This document shows, piece by piece, positions 10,304-19,039 of a stretch of 64,000 nt of DNA. The notes below the pieces were generated by a model, which saw nothing but the letters and a program-made list of their open reading frames with translations, searched no databases and had not been told where the DNA came from. How positions within the stretch are numbered: the first letter of the stretch is position 1; each line of letters begins with the position of its first letter. Source of the stretch: Dyadobacter fermentans DSM 18053 (lineage in GTDB: Bacteria > Bacteroidota > Bacteroidia > Cytophagales > Spirosomataceae); the NCBI RefSeq assembly GCF_000023125.1, contig NC_013037.1, positions 1,426,001 to 1,490,000 on the forward strand. Reading direction: 5' to 3'. A program made the translations under genes and the position numbers.

Positions 10304-12682
10304 ATGTCAAAAAATCTGGTGATCGTAGAGTCACCGGCGAAGGCCAAAACCATTGAAAGTTACCTTGGGCAGGATTTCACTGTCAAGTCCAGTTTCGGAC
10401 ATGTCCGTGACCTCCCGGAGCATGATATGGGTGTTGATGTTGAGCATGGTTTCCAACCCTCTTACGAAATCTCCTCCGATAAAGTCAAAGTCATTTCAGA
10501 GCTCAAAAAACTGGCAAAAGATGCAGAAGTTTGGCTCGCAACCGATGATGACCGCGAGGGAGAAGCGATTTCCTGGCATTTGAAAGAAGCGCTGGGGCTT
10601 CCCGACAATACCAAGCGGATCGTGTTTCGTGAGATCACCAAAACTGCTCTGCGGAACGCCATCGAAAAGCCGCGGACCATCGACACGGCCCTGGTAGACG
10701 CCCAGCAGGCACGCCGTATCCTCGACCGCCTCGTGGGCTACGAGCTTTCCCCGGTACTCTGGAAAAAGATCCGGATCGGTAAATCGAACCTCTCGGCCGG
10801 CCGTGTACAATCGGTAGCCGTACGTATAATAGTGGAGCGCGAACGTGAGATTGATGCATTTAAAAGCAAAAGCAGTTTCAGGGTAACCGCGCATTTCGAC
10901 CTGGGCAATGGCAAAGTACTGAATGCGGAGCTCGCCAAGAACATCCCTACCGAGCAGGAAGCGCAACAGTTCCTCGAAAAATGCGTCGGGGCCGAATTCT
11001 CGATCCGTAACCTTGAAGTAAAACCAGCCAAAAAATCACCTGCACCGCCATTCACAACTTCTACCCTACAACAGGAAGCATCCCGCAAGCTGAGTTTTTC
11101 CGTTGCGCAAACGATGACCGTCGCGCAGCGTCTGTACGAAGCCGGTAAGATTTCCTATATGCGTACCGACTCGACTAACCTGTCGGAAGAAGCGTTGGAT
11201 AAGTCAAAGCAGCAGATCACGAAAGAATACGGGATCGATTACTATAACCGCCGTATTTTCAAAACCAAGTCCGAATCCGCACAGGAAGCGCACGAAGCGA
11301 TCCGTCCTACCGATTTTTCTACGCTGCTAGGCAGCAGCGACCGCAACGAGCAACGCCTGTACGAGCTGATCTGGAAGCGCGCCATCGCATCGCAGATGTC
11401 GGACGCCCAGCTGGAACGCACCACGGCCACGATCGGCATTTCGACCACTTCGGAAGAGCTGGTAGCGCAAGGCGAGGTGATCAAATTCGAAGGTTTCCTG
11501 AAAGTATACCTCGAATCGAGCGACGACGAAGGTGACGAGGAACAAAAAGGAATGCTCCCGCCGCTGAACATCGGCCAGATCCTCAAACTGGCGGATATGA
11601 AGGCAACAGAGCGCTTCACCCGTAACCCGCCACGCTATACGGAGGCGAGTTTGGTAAAAAAATTGGAAGAAATGGGAATCGGACGGCCATCTACATACGC
11701 GCCGACGATTTCGACGATCCTGAAACGGGAATATATAGTAAAAGAAGACCGTCAGGGTTTTGAAAGGGAATTCAAAGAAATCACCCTTGCCAATGAGCAG
11801 ATCAAGAGCAAGGTAAATAAAGAAGTATACGGCTCGGAGAAGGCCAAGCTCTTCCCGACCAGCACCGGTATGGTGGTGAACGACTTCCTCGTAAGCCATT
11901 TCCAGGACATTGTCGATTATTCCTTCACCGCGAGCGTTGAAAAAGACTTTGACCACATTGCCGACGGCCAGCTGGAATGGCAGCAGATGATCAAGAACTT
12001 CTACACGCCGTTCCAAAAGAAAGTAGCCGAGGCACGTGAGGAAGCCATTGACAAGAGCCTGACCTCACGTGAACTGGGCGAAGATCCTGCAACGGGCAAA
12101 AAAGTATCCGTGCGGATCGGGAAATACGGCCCCTATGTGCAGATCGGTGATGTGGAAGATGAAGAAAAACCGCGTTTTGCCAGCTTGCAGAAAGGCCAGC
12201 TGATGGAAACCATCACATTGGACGAAGCATTTGAGCTTTTCAAACTGCCGCGCCAGGTGGGTTTCTTTGAGGATAAAGACATGATCGTGAACGTCGGCAA
12301 ATTCGGTCCGTACGTGAAACACGACGGCAAATATTACTCGCTGGCCAAAACGGATGATCCGATGGCGGTGACAGAAGACCGATTGGTTGAAATCATTGAA
12401 GAAAAGCGCTTGCAGGACTCCAACCGCACCATTAAAGAATTTGCGGAAGATCCCGAGGCGAAGGTTTTGAACGGCCGTTACGGGCCCTACATTGCTTTTG
12501 GAAAAAAGAATGTAAAAATCCCGAAAGGCACCGAGCCGGCATCGCTCACTTACGAGCAGGTGTTGAAACTGGCCGCTGAGACGCCCGACAAGCCTGCGGG
12601 ACGGGGCGGCGCGAGAAAACCGGCCGCGGCCAAAGCGCCTGCGGCGAAGAAGCCGGCTGCCAAGAAAGCCGCCAAAAAGTAG
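10304..12682 (+). CDS. topA: DNA topoisomerase I (type IA)
   Basis: A 792-residue enzyme that relaxes negative supercoils. The Toprim domain carries VIVESPAKAKTIESYLG at the N-terminus and ATDDDREGEAISWHL near 90. The catalytic Tyr lies in ISYMRTDSTNL. The C-terminal third has topoisomerase C-terminal repeats, each with a KYGPYV/KFGPYV/RYGPYI core, instead of Cys4 zinc fingers; only one Cys occurs, outside any zinc motif. The last 30 residues are a Lys/Ala/Pro tail (KAPAAKKPAAKKAAKK) likely to bind DNA non-specifically. The ATG at 10304 is chosen because homology begins at MSKNLVIVES; the frame is open further upstream but that overlaps the promoter. Confidence 0.96.
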   Translation: MSKNLVIVESPAKAKTIESYLGQDFTVKSSFGHVRDLPEHDMGVDVEHGFQPSYEISSDKVKVISELKKLAKDAEVWLATDDDREGEAISWHLKEALGLPDNTKRIVFREITKTALRNAIEKPRTIDTALVDAQQARRILDRLVGYELSPVLWKKIRIGKSNLSAGRVQSVAVRIIVEREREIDAFKSKSSFRVTAHFDLGNGKVLNAELAKNIPTEQEAQQFLEKCVGAEFSIRNLEVKPAKKSPAPPFTTSTLQQEASRKLSFSVAQTMTVAQRLYEAGKISYMRTDSTNLSEEALDKSKQQITKEYGIDYYNRRIFKTKSESAQEAHEAIRPTDFSTLLGSSDRNEQRLYELIWKRAIASQMSDAQLERTTATIGISTTSEELVAQGEVIKFEGFLKVYLESSDDEGDEEQKGMLPPLNIGQILKLADMKATERFTRNPPRYTEASLVKKLEEMGIGRPSTYAPTISTILKREYIVKEDRQGFEREFKEITLANEQIKSKVNKEVYGSEKAKLFPTSTGMVVNDFLVSHFQDIVDYSFTASVEKDFDHIADGQLEWQQMIKNFYTPFQKKVAEAREEAIDKSLTSRELGEDPATGKKVSVRIGKYGPYVQIGDVEDEEKPRFASLQKGQLMETITLDEAFELFKLPRQVGFFEDKDMIVNVGKFGPYVKHDGKYYSLAKTDDPMAVTEDRLVEIIEEKRLQDSNRTIKEFAEDPEAKVLNGRYGPYIAFGKKNVKIPKGTEPASLTYEQVLKLAAETPDKPAGRGGARKPAAAKAPAAKKPAAKKAAKK

Positions 12683-12693
12683 CATTGCCAGCC

Positions 12694-12709
12694 GCCTCGC
12701 AAGCGAGGC
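12694..12709 (+). other. small hairpin between topA and the sirtuin gene
   Basis: GCCTCG (12694-12699) and CGAGGC (12704-12709) form a 6-bp stem with a CAAG tetraloop. There is no T tract, so read-through into the sirtuin gene is likely. Confidence 0.45.
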
Positions 12710-12736
12710 CATTGATACGAAAACACGACAAAGCCC

Positions 12737-13429
12737 ATGAAAAAACTGGTTGTACTTTCCGGAGCAGGTATCAGCGCTGAGAGCGGGATCAGTACTTTTA
12801 GGGACCATAACGGGCTTTGGGATAATTACCGGATAGAGGATGTGGCCACACCGGAAGCCTGGATTCGTAACCAGGAGCTCGTGCTGGATTTCTACAACCA
12901 GCGGCGCAAGCAGGCTGCCGACGTGAAGCCCAACGCCGCACACTATGCATTGGCCGAGCTGGAAAAGCATTTCGACGTGACGATTATCACGCAAAATGTC
13001 GATAACCTGCACGAAATCGCGGGCTCCACGAATGTAATCCATCTACACGGCGAGCTCTTCAAATCGCGCAGCACCAAAGATCCCAGGCTGGTGTACCAAA
13101 TGACTGGCTGGGAGCTCAAAACAGGCGATTTGTGCGAGCTGGGAAGCCAGCTGCGCCCGCATATCGTGTGGTTTGGCGAGGAGGTGCCGATGATGGATAT
13201 AGCCGTGGATGTGACCGAGCAGGCCGACATGTTCCTGGTGATAGGCACGTCGCTGGCCGTCTATCCGGCGGCAGGGCTCGTGCATTACGTACCTACCCGC
13301 AAACGCATTTACATTGTGGACCCGGCCAAACCGGATATTACATTAAAATCGAACATGGTGTTCATTCAGGAAAAGGCAACGACCGGAATGCAAACGCTGA
13401 TCAAGAAATATTTACTACCTGAATCATAA
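12737..13429 (+). CDS. NAD-dependent protein deacylase, sirtuin family, without zinc site
   Basis: A 230-residue Sir2-family enzyme that removes acyl groups from lysines using NAD. NAD-binding GAGISAESGISTFRD, TQNVDNLH and the catalytic His104 of HLHGE are all present. Tyr53 and Arg56 (YNQR) match the Tyr-x-x-Arg pair that in CobB and SIRT5 selects succinyl/malonyl lysine, so a desuccinylase role is likely. The usual four zinc-binding cysteines are missing: the protein has a single Cys, in GDLCELG. The gene is 54 bp after topA, and its stop codon directly abuts the folD ATG, so it is co-translated with folD. Confidence 0.92.
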   Translation: MKKLVVLSGAGISAESGISTFRDHNGLWDNYRIEDVATPEAWIRNQELVLDFYNQRRKQAADVKPNAAHYALAELEKHFDVTIITQNVDNLHEIAGSTNVIHLHGELFKSRSTKDPRLVYQMTGWELKTGDLCELGSQLRPHIVWFGEEVPMMDIAVDVTEQADMFLVIGTSLAVYPAAGLVHYVPTRKRIYIVDPAKPDITLKSNMVFIQEKATTGMQTLIKKYLLPES

Positions 13430-14311
13430 ATGCAACTACTCGACGGGAAAGCTATTTCTTCCCAAATAAAATCCGAAATCAAGGCCGAGGTGGAACAATG
13501 GGTCGCCGGAGGTGGCAAAAAGCCGCATTTGGCAGCTATTCTTGTAGGCCAGGACGGCGCGAGTGAAACGTACGTCGCTTCCAAAATCCGCAGCTGTGAA
13601 GAAATCGGCTTCACTTCTACCCTGCTTCGGTTCGAGGCAGACATCACCGAGGCGCAGCTTCTCGAAGCCGTCGAATCGCTGAACAACGATCCCGACGTGG
13701 ACGGTTTTATTGTACAGCTTCCGCTGCCGAAACACATTTCTGAAAACACGGTGATGGAAGCCGTGAATCCCGCGAAAGACGTGGACGGTTTTCACCCGAT
13801 CAACGTGGGAAGAATGTGCAAAGGCCTGCCGGCCTACATTTCCGCAACACCGTTCGGTATACTCGAAATGCTCATCCGCGCGGGCATCGAAACGAGCGGC
13901 AAGCATTGCGTGGTAATTGGCCGGAGCCAGATTGTGGGCCTGCCGATGAGCATTCTCATGCAGCGCAACACCTTCCCCGGCAACTGCACGGTGACAATCA
14001 CGCACAGCAAAACGCAAAACCTGAAAGAGATCTGCCAGTCGGCCGACATCCTGATCGTCGCATTGGGCCGTCCGGAATTCGTGAAAGCGGATTACGTGAA
14101 GGAAGGCGCGGTGGTGGTGGACGTGGGCATTACCCGCGTAGCCGACGCAACCAAGAAAAGCGGCTTCTCGATCAAAGGCGATGTCGATTTCAACGACGTA
14201 GCACCCAAAGCCAGCTTTATTACCCCGGTTCCGGGCGGCGTAGGGTTGATGACCATCTGCGGGTTGCTAACTAATACTTTCAAGGCGGCTAAGAAGGAGA
14301 TTTATAAGTAG
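13430..14311 (+). CDS. folD: Bifunctional methylenetetrahydrofolate dehydrogenase / methenyltetrahydrofolate cyclohydrolase
   Basis: A 293-residue enzyme that oxidises 5,10-methylene-THF and hydrolyses the methenyl form, giving 10-formyl-THF for purines and formyl-Met-tRNA. The catalytic Tyr-x-x-x-Lys is seen in ETYVASK; substrate-binding [13 protein letters not shown]-site [13 protein letters not shown] and the C-terminal [11 protein letters not shown] follow in the expected order. The ATG comes immediately after the sirtuin stop. Two strong hairpins follow the gene. Confidence 0.96.
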   Translation: MQLLDGKAISSQIKSEIKAEVEQWVAGGGKKPHLAAILVGQDGASETYVASKIRSCEEIGFTSTLLRFEADITEAQLLEAVESLNNDPDVDGFIVQLPLPKHISENTVMEAVNPAKDVDGFHPINVGRMCKGLPAYISATPFGILEMLIRAGIETSGKHCVVIGRSQIVGLPMSILMQRNTFPGNCTVTITHSKTQNLKEICQSADILIVALGRPEFVKADYVKEGAVVVDVGITRVADATKKSGFSIKGDVDFNDVAPKASFITPVPGGVGLMTICGLLTNTFKAAKKEIYK

Positions 14312-14312
14312 T

Positions 14313-14380
14313 ACTTCGGCAGTCGGCCGTCGGCTTTTTGGAAAGCCCTAAGTCGATCGCCGATTGCCGACTGCCGAAGT
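14313..14380. repeat. GCCGA-type inverted repeat
   Basis: ACTTCGGCAGTCGGC (14313-14327) and GCCGACTGCCGAAGT (14366-14380) form a perfect 15-bp stem. The arms are made of CGGC(A/T)GT units also found at 20608-20625 and 20939-20967, so this is one member of a family of extragenic repeats. It begins two bases after the folD stop. Confidence 0.75.
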
Positions 14381-14382
14381 AA

Positions 14383-14431
14383 AAAAAGCCGGATCATCAG
14401 GACGTTACAAATCCTGATGATCCGGCTTTTT
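14383..14431 (+). terminator. strong terminator after folD
   Basis: A perfect 20-bp stem (14383-14402 with 14412-14431) encloses a 9-nt loop, with AAAAA on one side and TTTTT on the other. It can act in either direction. Confidence 0.85.
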
Positions 14432-14530
14432 GCATTAAAAATTTAAAAAAACAGATGAGAAAGTTGTGCAATTCGTTTTTTACTAAAAGATTTGTCAATT
14501 AGTAGGGACTTTTGAACGGTTGGTTGTACT

Positions 14531-15715
14531 ATGAGCATCGTCAGCAATAACATCAAGTATCTCAGAAGGCTCAACGGCCTGACGCAGGAACAGTTTGCCC
14601 GTAAGATCGCGATCAAGAGATCGTTACTGGGCGCTTACGAAGAGGCGCGGGCCAACCCCAACCTTACTAATCTCAAAAACATGGCCGCCGCTTTCGGGGT
14701 TAGCGTTGATAATTTGCTAAAAAACGACCTCCGAAAACTAAGGGAAACGCCGGAAATGTCGCTCCCGCTTACTACCTCGCGGCAAATGACGGTTTCCCAC
14801 TCGGGCCTGCCCCAGTCTACCCCTACACGCACGCCTGGGTACACGGAGCCGCAGCCATTGTCTAAGATCATCGAAACATACCAGCAGCCCGAGCAGCCGC
14901 TCAGGCAGGTTTCCAGGCAGATTAACCTGAAACCGGTCGGCGGTGAAATGCAGCAGCCCGTGCAGCATTTCAATGCAGCCAGTCCGCAGGCGCTGCCGTT
15001 TAACCAGCCGGGTGCAGCCCAGCAGGGTGCGGCCCAGCCGAATGCGGCCCAGCCGGGTGCGGCCCAACAGGAAGTTTTTCAGCAACCGAACTTTCAGCAG
15101 CCAGCTCCCAGCAGGACGGCAGCGACATACCAGCAGCCGGCAGCGGTTCCGGCAGCGGCGCAGCCGGCCGGGTTTCCGACATTTAATAATCAATATCAAA
15201 GTCCACAATTCAATGCGGCGGTGGAACAGCCTGCGCAACACTTCCCTACCATTCAATGGGTGGCGCGTAATCAGCAGGCCGATTACATTGCCAATTTTCA
15301 GAATCCGCATTATTTGAATGCATTGCCGCTTTTCCAGCTGCCTAACCTGCCGACGGGCTATTATCGTGCATTCGAAAGCGGCGAGGACTTCACCTACCCC
15401 GGCTCGATTCTCGTGGGCACATTCATTCGCAACTGGTACGATATCAAGGACGGCATGCAGTATGTTTTCCTGCTCCGAAGCCACGGACTGATTTACAGAA
15501 ATGTATTCAATCAGGTGAAAACGGCCGGCACTTTGCTGCTTACCTCCGATAATGCGTCTATTGCGGACCTGGAAATTCCATTGCAGGATGTGCTGGAAGT
15601 GTGGGAAGTGAAGGCTTTTGTAAGCGTGCAAATGCCTGTGCCTCAACCTTCACTCGAAAGGGTGGCTCAGCTCGTGGATGAATTGCAAATGGAGCTGAGC
15701 CAGTACCGTCAGTAA
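14531..15715 (+). CDS. XRE-family regulator with S24/LexA-like C-terminal domain
   Basis: A 394-residue DNA-binding protein. Residues 1-65 are a helix-turn-helix of the XRE type (LTQEQFARKIAIKRSLLGAY). Residues 70-240 are a disordered-looking linker rich in Gln, Pro and Ala, including four tandem (G/N)AAQ units. Residues 268-362 resemble the peptidase S24 beta domain of Bacteroidota XRE-S24 regulators (YPGSILVG, DIKDGMQYVF, LLTSDNAS, DVLEVWEV). The places where such proteins carry the Ser (GDSM) and Lys (YKRV) of the self-cleavage dyad read ESGEDF and YRNV here, so autocleavage is unlikely. A short amphipathic C-terminal helix follows. Targets are unknown. The stop is two bases from that of the opposing gene. 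Confidence 0.85.
   Translation: MSIVSNNIKYLRRLNGLTQEQFARKIAIKRSLLGAYEEARANPNLTNLKNMAAAFGVSVDNLLKNDLRKLRETPEMSLPLTTSRQMTVSHSGLPQSTPTRTPGYTEPQPLSKIIETYQQPEQPLRQVSRQINLKPVGGEMQQPVQHFNAASPQALPFNQPGAAQQGAAQPNAAQPGAAQQEVFQQPNFQQPAPSRTAATYQQPAAVPAAAQPAGFPTFNNQYQSPQFNAAVEQPAQHFPTIQWVARNQQADYIANFQNPHYLNALPLFQLPNLPTGYYRAFESGEDFTYPGSILVGTFIRNWYDIKDGMQYVFLLRSHGLIYRNVFNQVKTAGTLLLTSDNASIADLEIPLQDVLEVWEVKAFVSVQMPVPQPSLERVAQLVDELQMELSQYRQ
15011..15070 (+). repeat. four tandem 15-bp units in the regulator linker
   Basis: Units start at 15011, 15026, 15041 and 15056, each close to GGTGCGGCCCAGCCG and encoding G/N-A-A-Q-P/Q. In-frame units of this kind can expand or contract by slippage without breaking the gene. 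Confidence 0.85.
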
Positions 15716-15717
15716 TT

Positions 15718-16491
15718 TTATTTGGCAAGCGTGTTGAACAGCGCTTCTATCTTGGCGAGATCTTTGCTTTTGGAAGTGGTTTCGAGGACAGCCACGCCCA
15801 TTTGATACCACAAGCCATCGCCGGCAGTCAGATATTTGCCGCGTTTGGTTGGACGGGTTTCGGTTGCATTATCTGCAACGAATTCAGCTTTGTAAACTGT
15901 ATCCATGATTTTTTGCAACTGATCCCAATGTAGTTTACGGGTTGCACCGGCGTTCTTGCTTAATGTAAATTCCTTTTTGCCGAACGACGCTTTCAGGTCG
16001 ATGGTCGTTTTGCCCTCGCTATCGATCTCGAGGTAGGTCAGTTCAAATGGCTTTTCACGGCCGCCGGTTTCGAAAATCGCCTGCATCATTTCCTGCAAAA
16101 AGTACGACCAGCGTTCCTTATCTACCGGATAGATGGTCACATATTTGCCGTTTTCTTCCAGTTCTATTTCAATGAAATCTTCATACTCGCTCTCCTCGCG
16201 CTTGCGGATCGTTTTCGAGCTCTCAAAAATTTCCTTAAACTCATTGATCCATACCGCTGGCAAAGCGCCTTTCCATTTGTAATCGTCGTCTTTGGAAAAA
16301 CCTTCGTCATAAATCTCATCGTCGCTGAGCTCTTCACGGTCGTTGTACAGGATGTCGAAGTCCACACGCAGGTCCTGCTCCGACTGGATGTCGAGTTTCA
16401 GGGTATAGAAGTGGGCAAATGGCGCCGGAACTACCGGAGCCGTCTGATAGCGAACAATATACTGACCGGGAATTTGAAGATTTTTATCCAT
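15718..16491 (-). CDS. Uncharacterised protein downstream of menE
   Basis: A 257-residue soluble-looking protein with no signal peptide or membrane segment. I do not recognise a family. It is rich in Glu, Lys and Tyr, with an acidic middle (DREELSDDEIYDEGFSKDDD) and a C-terminal part of alternating strands (LAKIEALFNTLAK end). The ATG at 16489-16491 is chosen because the longer frame upstream (to 16656) lies wholly in menE; from this ATG it overlaps the end of menE by eight bases, so it is translationally coupled to it. The coupling hints at a housekeeping role, but nothing in the sequence shows a link to menaquinone. Confidence 0.8.
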   Translation of the reverse strand: MDKNLQIPGQYIVRYQTAPVVPAPFAHFYTLKLDIQSEQDLRVDFDILYNDREELSDDEIYDEGFSKDDDYKWKGALPAVWINEFKEIFESSKTIRKREESEYEDFIEIELEENGKYVTIYPVDKERWSYFLQEMMQAIFETGGREKPFELTYLEIDSEGKTTIDLKASFGKKEFTLSKNAGATRKLHWDQLQKIMDTVYKAEFVADNATETRPTKRGKYLTAGDGLWYQMGVAVLETTSKSKDLAKIEALFNTLAK

Positions 16492-17551
16492 TCGAAGAAT
16501 CTGAAAGCTTTTGAAATGTGGCGCGTTTGTCGATTTTATCGGTTTGTGTTTTGGCAAACGCTTTTGCAAAGTAAATATGTTTCGGGTTCTCATAGGTCGA
16601 AACGCGGCTTCTAATTTCAGCCGTGAGCCGTTCGGTAAGCGCTTCGGGCATTGCATTTTCGATCACCAGCACCAGTTTCTGTCCCAGTTTCGCGTCCGGC
16701 TCCCACCAACAGAAAAATGCATTGCCTATATTCAAATGATGAAAAACCGCCGCGATCCGCTGGTCGATCTGGTCCAGTACAATTTTCACGCCACCTGAAT
16801 TGATCACATTATCGGCCCTTCCGATCCATTGGAATGCATTGCCGTGAATCTCCACCAGATCATTCGTTTGCACCGTTTGCCCATTGGTAACTGCGCCGGA
16901 AATGTGCAGGCATCCCCGCTCATCCACACCATACTGAATACCCGGCAAAAAAACGTACAACTCACTGGCCTCCGGGCCGTTCAGGGCCTTCAATGCAACG
17001 TGCGACACGGTTTCGGTCATGCCGTAGCTTTGATACACTGGCATGGCCAGGTCGCTGATTTGCATCGCCAGCGCATGGTTCACCGGCGCGCCGCCCAGCA
17101 GGACTTTGCCCAGGCGGTCAACCTGGCCGGAAGTAGCGCTATTTTCAAGAATCGACTGCAACTGCATGGGCACCATCGCCACGAAATCGAAATCCGCATG
17201 GTCCAGGCCGGCGAGCGGATTAGCGGTTGGTTCCGTGACCGTGAGCTCCCAATCCAGCTCCATCCCGCGCACGAGCATCATCAGACCTGCAATGTAGCCC
17301 ACATTCAGGCATACAAGGGCACGCGTGCCGGGCCCGAGCGAGAGCGCCTTGCCCGTCATGGCTGCGCTGGCGGCCAGTTGCGCGCGTGTGACGGTGATCG
17401 GCTTGGGCATACCGGTGGAGCCGGAGGTATGAAGCACAAATTCCCGCGCGCCGCCGAGCCACTTTTCCATAAAGTCGTAGGCCTGTGCGAAATAGGGGTT
17501 TCGCGGCCGTTTCTGCGTTTTACAAAGCGTTTTGCCCGTTGTCCAGATCAT
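16484..17551 (-). CDS. menE: o-succinylbenzoate-CoA ligase, short form
   Basis: A 355-residue acyl-adenylating enzyme that makes o-succinylbenzoyl-CoA in menaquinone biosynthesis. The AMP-binding P-loop is LHTSGSTGMPKP near residue 42, the A5 motif is YQSYGMTETVSH, and the C-terminal domain includes GRADNVINSGGVKI. It lacks about 100 N-terminal residues compared with the E. coli enzyme, as is usual in Bacteroidota. It is divergent from menB (197 bp apart), whose product acts on the MenE product, which supports the assignment. The unknown 257-residue gene overlaps its 3' end. Confidence 0.9.
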   Translation of the reverse strand: MIWTTGKTLCKTQKRPRNPYFAQAYDFMEKWLGGAREFVLHTSGSTGMPKPITVTRAQLAASAAMTGKALSLGPGTRALVCLNVGYIAGLMMLVRGMELDWELTVTEPTANPLAGLDHADFDFVAMVPMQLQSILENSATSGQVDRLGKVLLGGAPVNHALAMQISDLAMPVYQSYGMTETVSHVALKALNGPEASELYVFLPGIQYGVDERGCLHISGAVTNGQTVQTNDLVEIHGNAFQWIGRADNVINSGGVKIVLDQIDQRIAAVFHHLNIGNAFFCWWEPDAKLGQKLVLVIENAMPEALTERLTAEIRSRVSTYENPKHIYFAKAFAKTQTDKIDKRATFQKLSDSSNG

Positions 17552-17628
17552 ACTTGTAATTTCTTCGGATTCGTTGCTGCCAGTTTATAATGGCGGATTT
17601 CAATGCGGTGGAAAGTTATTCATTTGTT

Positions 17629-17660
17629 TTTGAAGGAAACCCAAACAATGAGTAATTTCG
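17629..17660 (+). promoter_or_regulatory. probable menB promoter
   Basis: TTTG (17629-17632), a 20-bp spacer and TAATTTCG (17653-17660, one mismatch to TAnnTTTG) fit the Bacteroidota promoter pattern. It leaves a leader of about 80 nt before menB. Confidence 0.45.
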
Positions 17661-17748
17661 CGCATTCCGGCATGATGTAGCATGCAGCGCCGCACGGCCG
17701 CATTGCCCGCCGACACATGCATTTATTTCAATTTTATCATCTGATTTT

Positions 17749-18573
17749 ATGTCCAGTACAGTTCAATGGGAAACCATTAAAGAATACGAGGAAATCCTGT
17801 TTACACTTCACGAAGGAATTGCCAAAATCAGCATCAACCGCCCGCATAAGCATAATGCATTCACCCCGCTGACGGTGACCGAGATGATCGATGCTATGCA
17901 TATCTGCCGGGAAGATCCCCGCATTGATGTGATCATTCTCACCGGCGAGGGCGGCAAGGCGTTCTGCTCCGGCGGCGACCAGTCGGTACGCGGCCACGGC
18001 GGCTACATCGGCGACGACCATGTGCCGCGCCTGAACGTGCTCGACCTGCAAAAGATGATCCGCTCGATCCCCAAAGCGGTGATTGCCATGGTGGCCGGCT
18101 GGGCGATCGGCGGCGGACATGTGCTCCACGTGATCTGTGACATCACCATTGCGGCCGAAAATGCGCGCTTCGGGCAAACCGGACCGAAAGTCGGCAGCTT
18201 CGACGGCGGTTTTGGTGCTTCTTACCTCGCCCGCGTGGTGGGCCAGAAAAAGGCACGCGAAATATGGTTCCTCTGCGACCAGTACGATGCCGGCGAAGCA
18301 TTGCAAATGGGCCTGGTGAACAAAGTCGTTCCATTGGAGCAGCTGGAAACCGTTACATTGGAATGGGCGAAGAAAATCCAGGAAAAAAGCCCGCTGTCGA
18401 TCCGGATGCTCAAAAGCGCATTCAACGCGGAGCTGGACGGACAGGCCGGTATCCAGGAACTCGCGGGCAATGCCACATTGCTATATTACCTCAGCGAAGA
18501 GGCGAAAGAAGGCCAGCGTTCGTTTTTGGAAAAGCGCAAACCCGATTTCAGCAAATTCCCTAAGTTCCCTTGA
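17749..18573 (+). CDS. menB: 1,4-dihydroxy-2-naphthoyl-CoA synthase
   Basis: A 274-residue crotonase-fold enzyme that cyclises o-succinylbenzoyl-CoA to the naphthoquinone ring. The family-specific features are the N-terminal [17 protein letters not shown], oxyanion-hole [15 protein letters not shown] and [13 protein letters not shown], the [15 protein letters not shown] segment, and the C-terminal [13 protein letters not shown]. Length matches the MenB family. It lies divergent to menE, so two consecutive pathway steps share one intergenic region. Menaquinone is the sole respiratory quinone in most Bacteroidota. Confidence 0.95.
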   Translation: MSSTVQWETIKEYEEILFTLHEGIAKISINRPHKHNAFTPLTVTEMIDAMHICREDPRIDVIILTGEGGKAFCSGGDQSVRGHGGYIGDDHVPRLNVLDLQKMIRSIPKAVIAMVAGWAIGGGHVLHVICDITIAAENARFGQTGPKVGSFDGGFGASYLARVVGQKKAREIWFLCDQYDAGEALQMGLVNKVVPLEQLETVTLEWAKKIQEKSPLSIRMLKSAFNAELDGQAGIQELAGNATLLYYLSEEAKEGQRSFLEKRKPDFSKFPKFP

Positions 18574-18625
18574 TTTAGTCCCGAAAGATTAACATTTTAA
18601 GTCCTACCATACAAATACGCATTGA

Positions 18626-19039
18626 ATGAACCATTGGCTTGTAAAATCAGAACCATTTAAATACTCCTGGGACCATCTTGTGGCAGAGGGTGAAGGCATG
18701 TGGGACGGCGTGCGCAACTACGCGGCCCGCAATAACCTGATGGCGATGAAAGTCGGTGACCCCGTGCTGTTTTACCACAGCAACGAGGGAAAAGAGGTTG
18801 TAGGGCTGGCAAAGGTTTCCAAAGAACATTACCCCGACCCTACCACCGACGAACCCGGCTGGGTGGTCGTGAATGTGGTTCCTATTGAGAAATTTCCCAA
18901 CACCGTCACACTGGCGCAGATCAAAAAGGACGAGCTTTTGAAACAAATGGACCTGGTCCGGTTGTCGCGCCTGTCGGTAGTGCCGGTCAAACGCGAAGAA
19001 TTCGACCATATCGTTGCATTGGCGCATGACAAGAAATAA
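18626..19039 (+). CDS. EVE domain protein (thymocyte nuclear protein 1-like)
   Basis: A 137-residue single-domain protein. EVE domains share the PUA-like fold and are thought to bind modified bases in DNA or RNA. The signature is visible from the first residues (WLVKSEPFKYSWDHL), with WDGVRNYAARNNL and VLFYHSNEGKEVVGLAKV after it. The last 14 bp overlap the next gene, which is probably in the same transcript. The biological target is not known. Confidence 0.9.
   Translation: MNHWLVKSEPFKYSWDHLVAEGEGMWDGVRNYAARNNLMAMKVGDPVLFYHSNEGKEVVGLAKVSKEHYPDPTTDEPGWVVVNVVPIEKFPNTVTLAQIKKDELLKQMDLVRLSRLSVVPVKREEFDHIVALAHDKK

Noticed and set aside
12065..13042. 325-residue minus-strand open frame
   Set aside because: It is antisense to the 3' half of topA and the start of the sirtuin gene, whose motifs prove the plus strand; composition (Phe/Arg/His-rich) is typical of a shadow frame.
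14738..15646. 302-residue minus-strand open frame
   Set aside because: Arg/Leu-rich shadow of the regulator's repetitive Gln/Pro/Ala linker.
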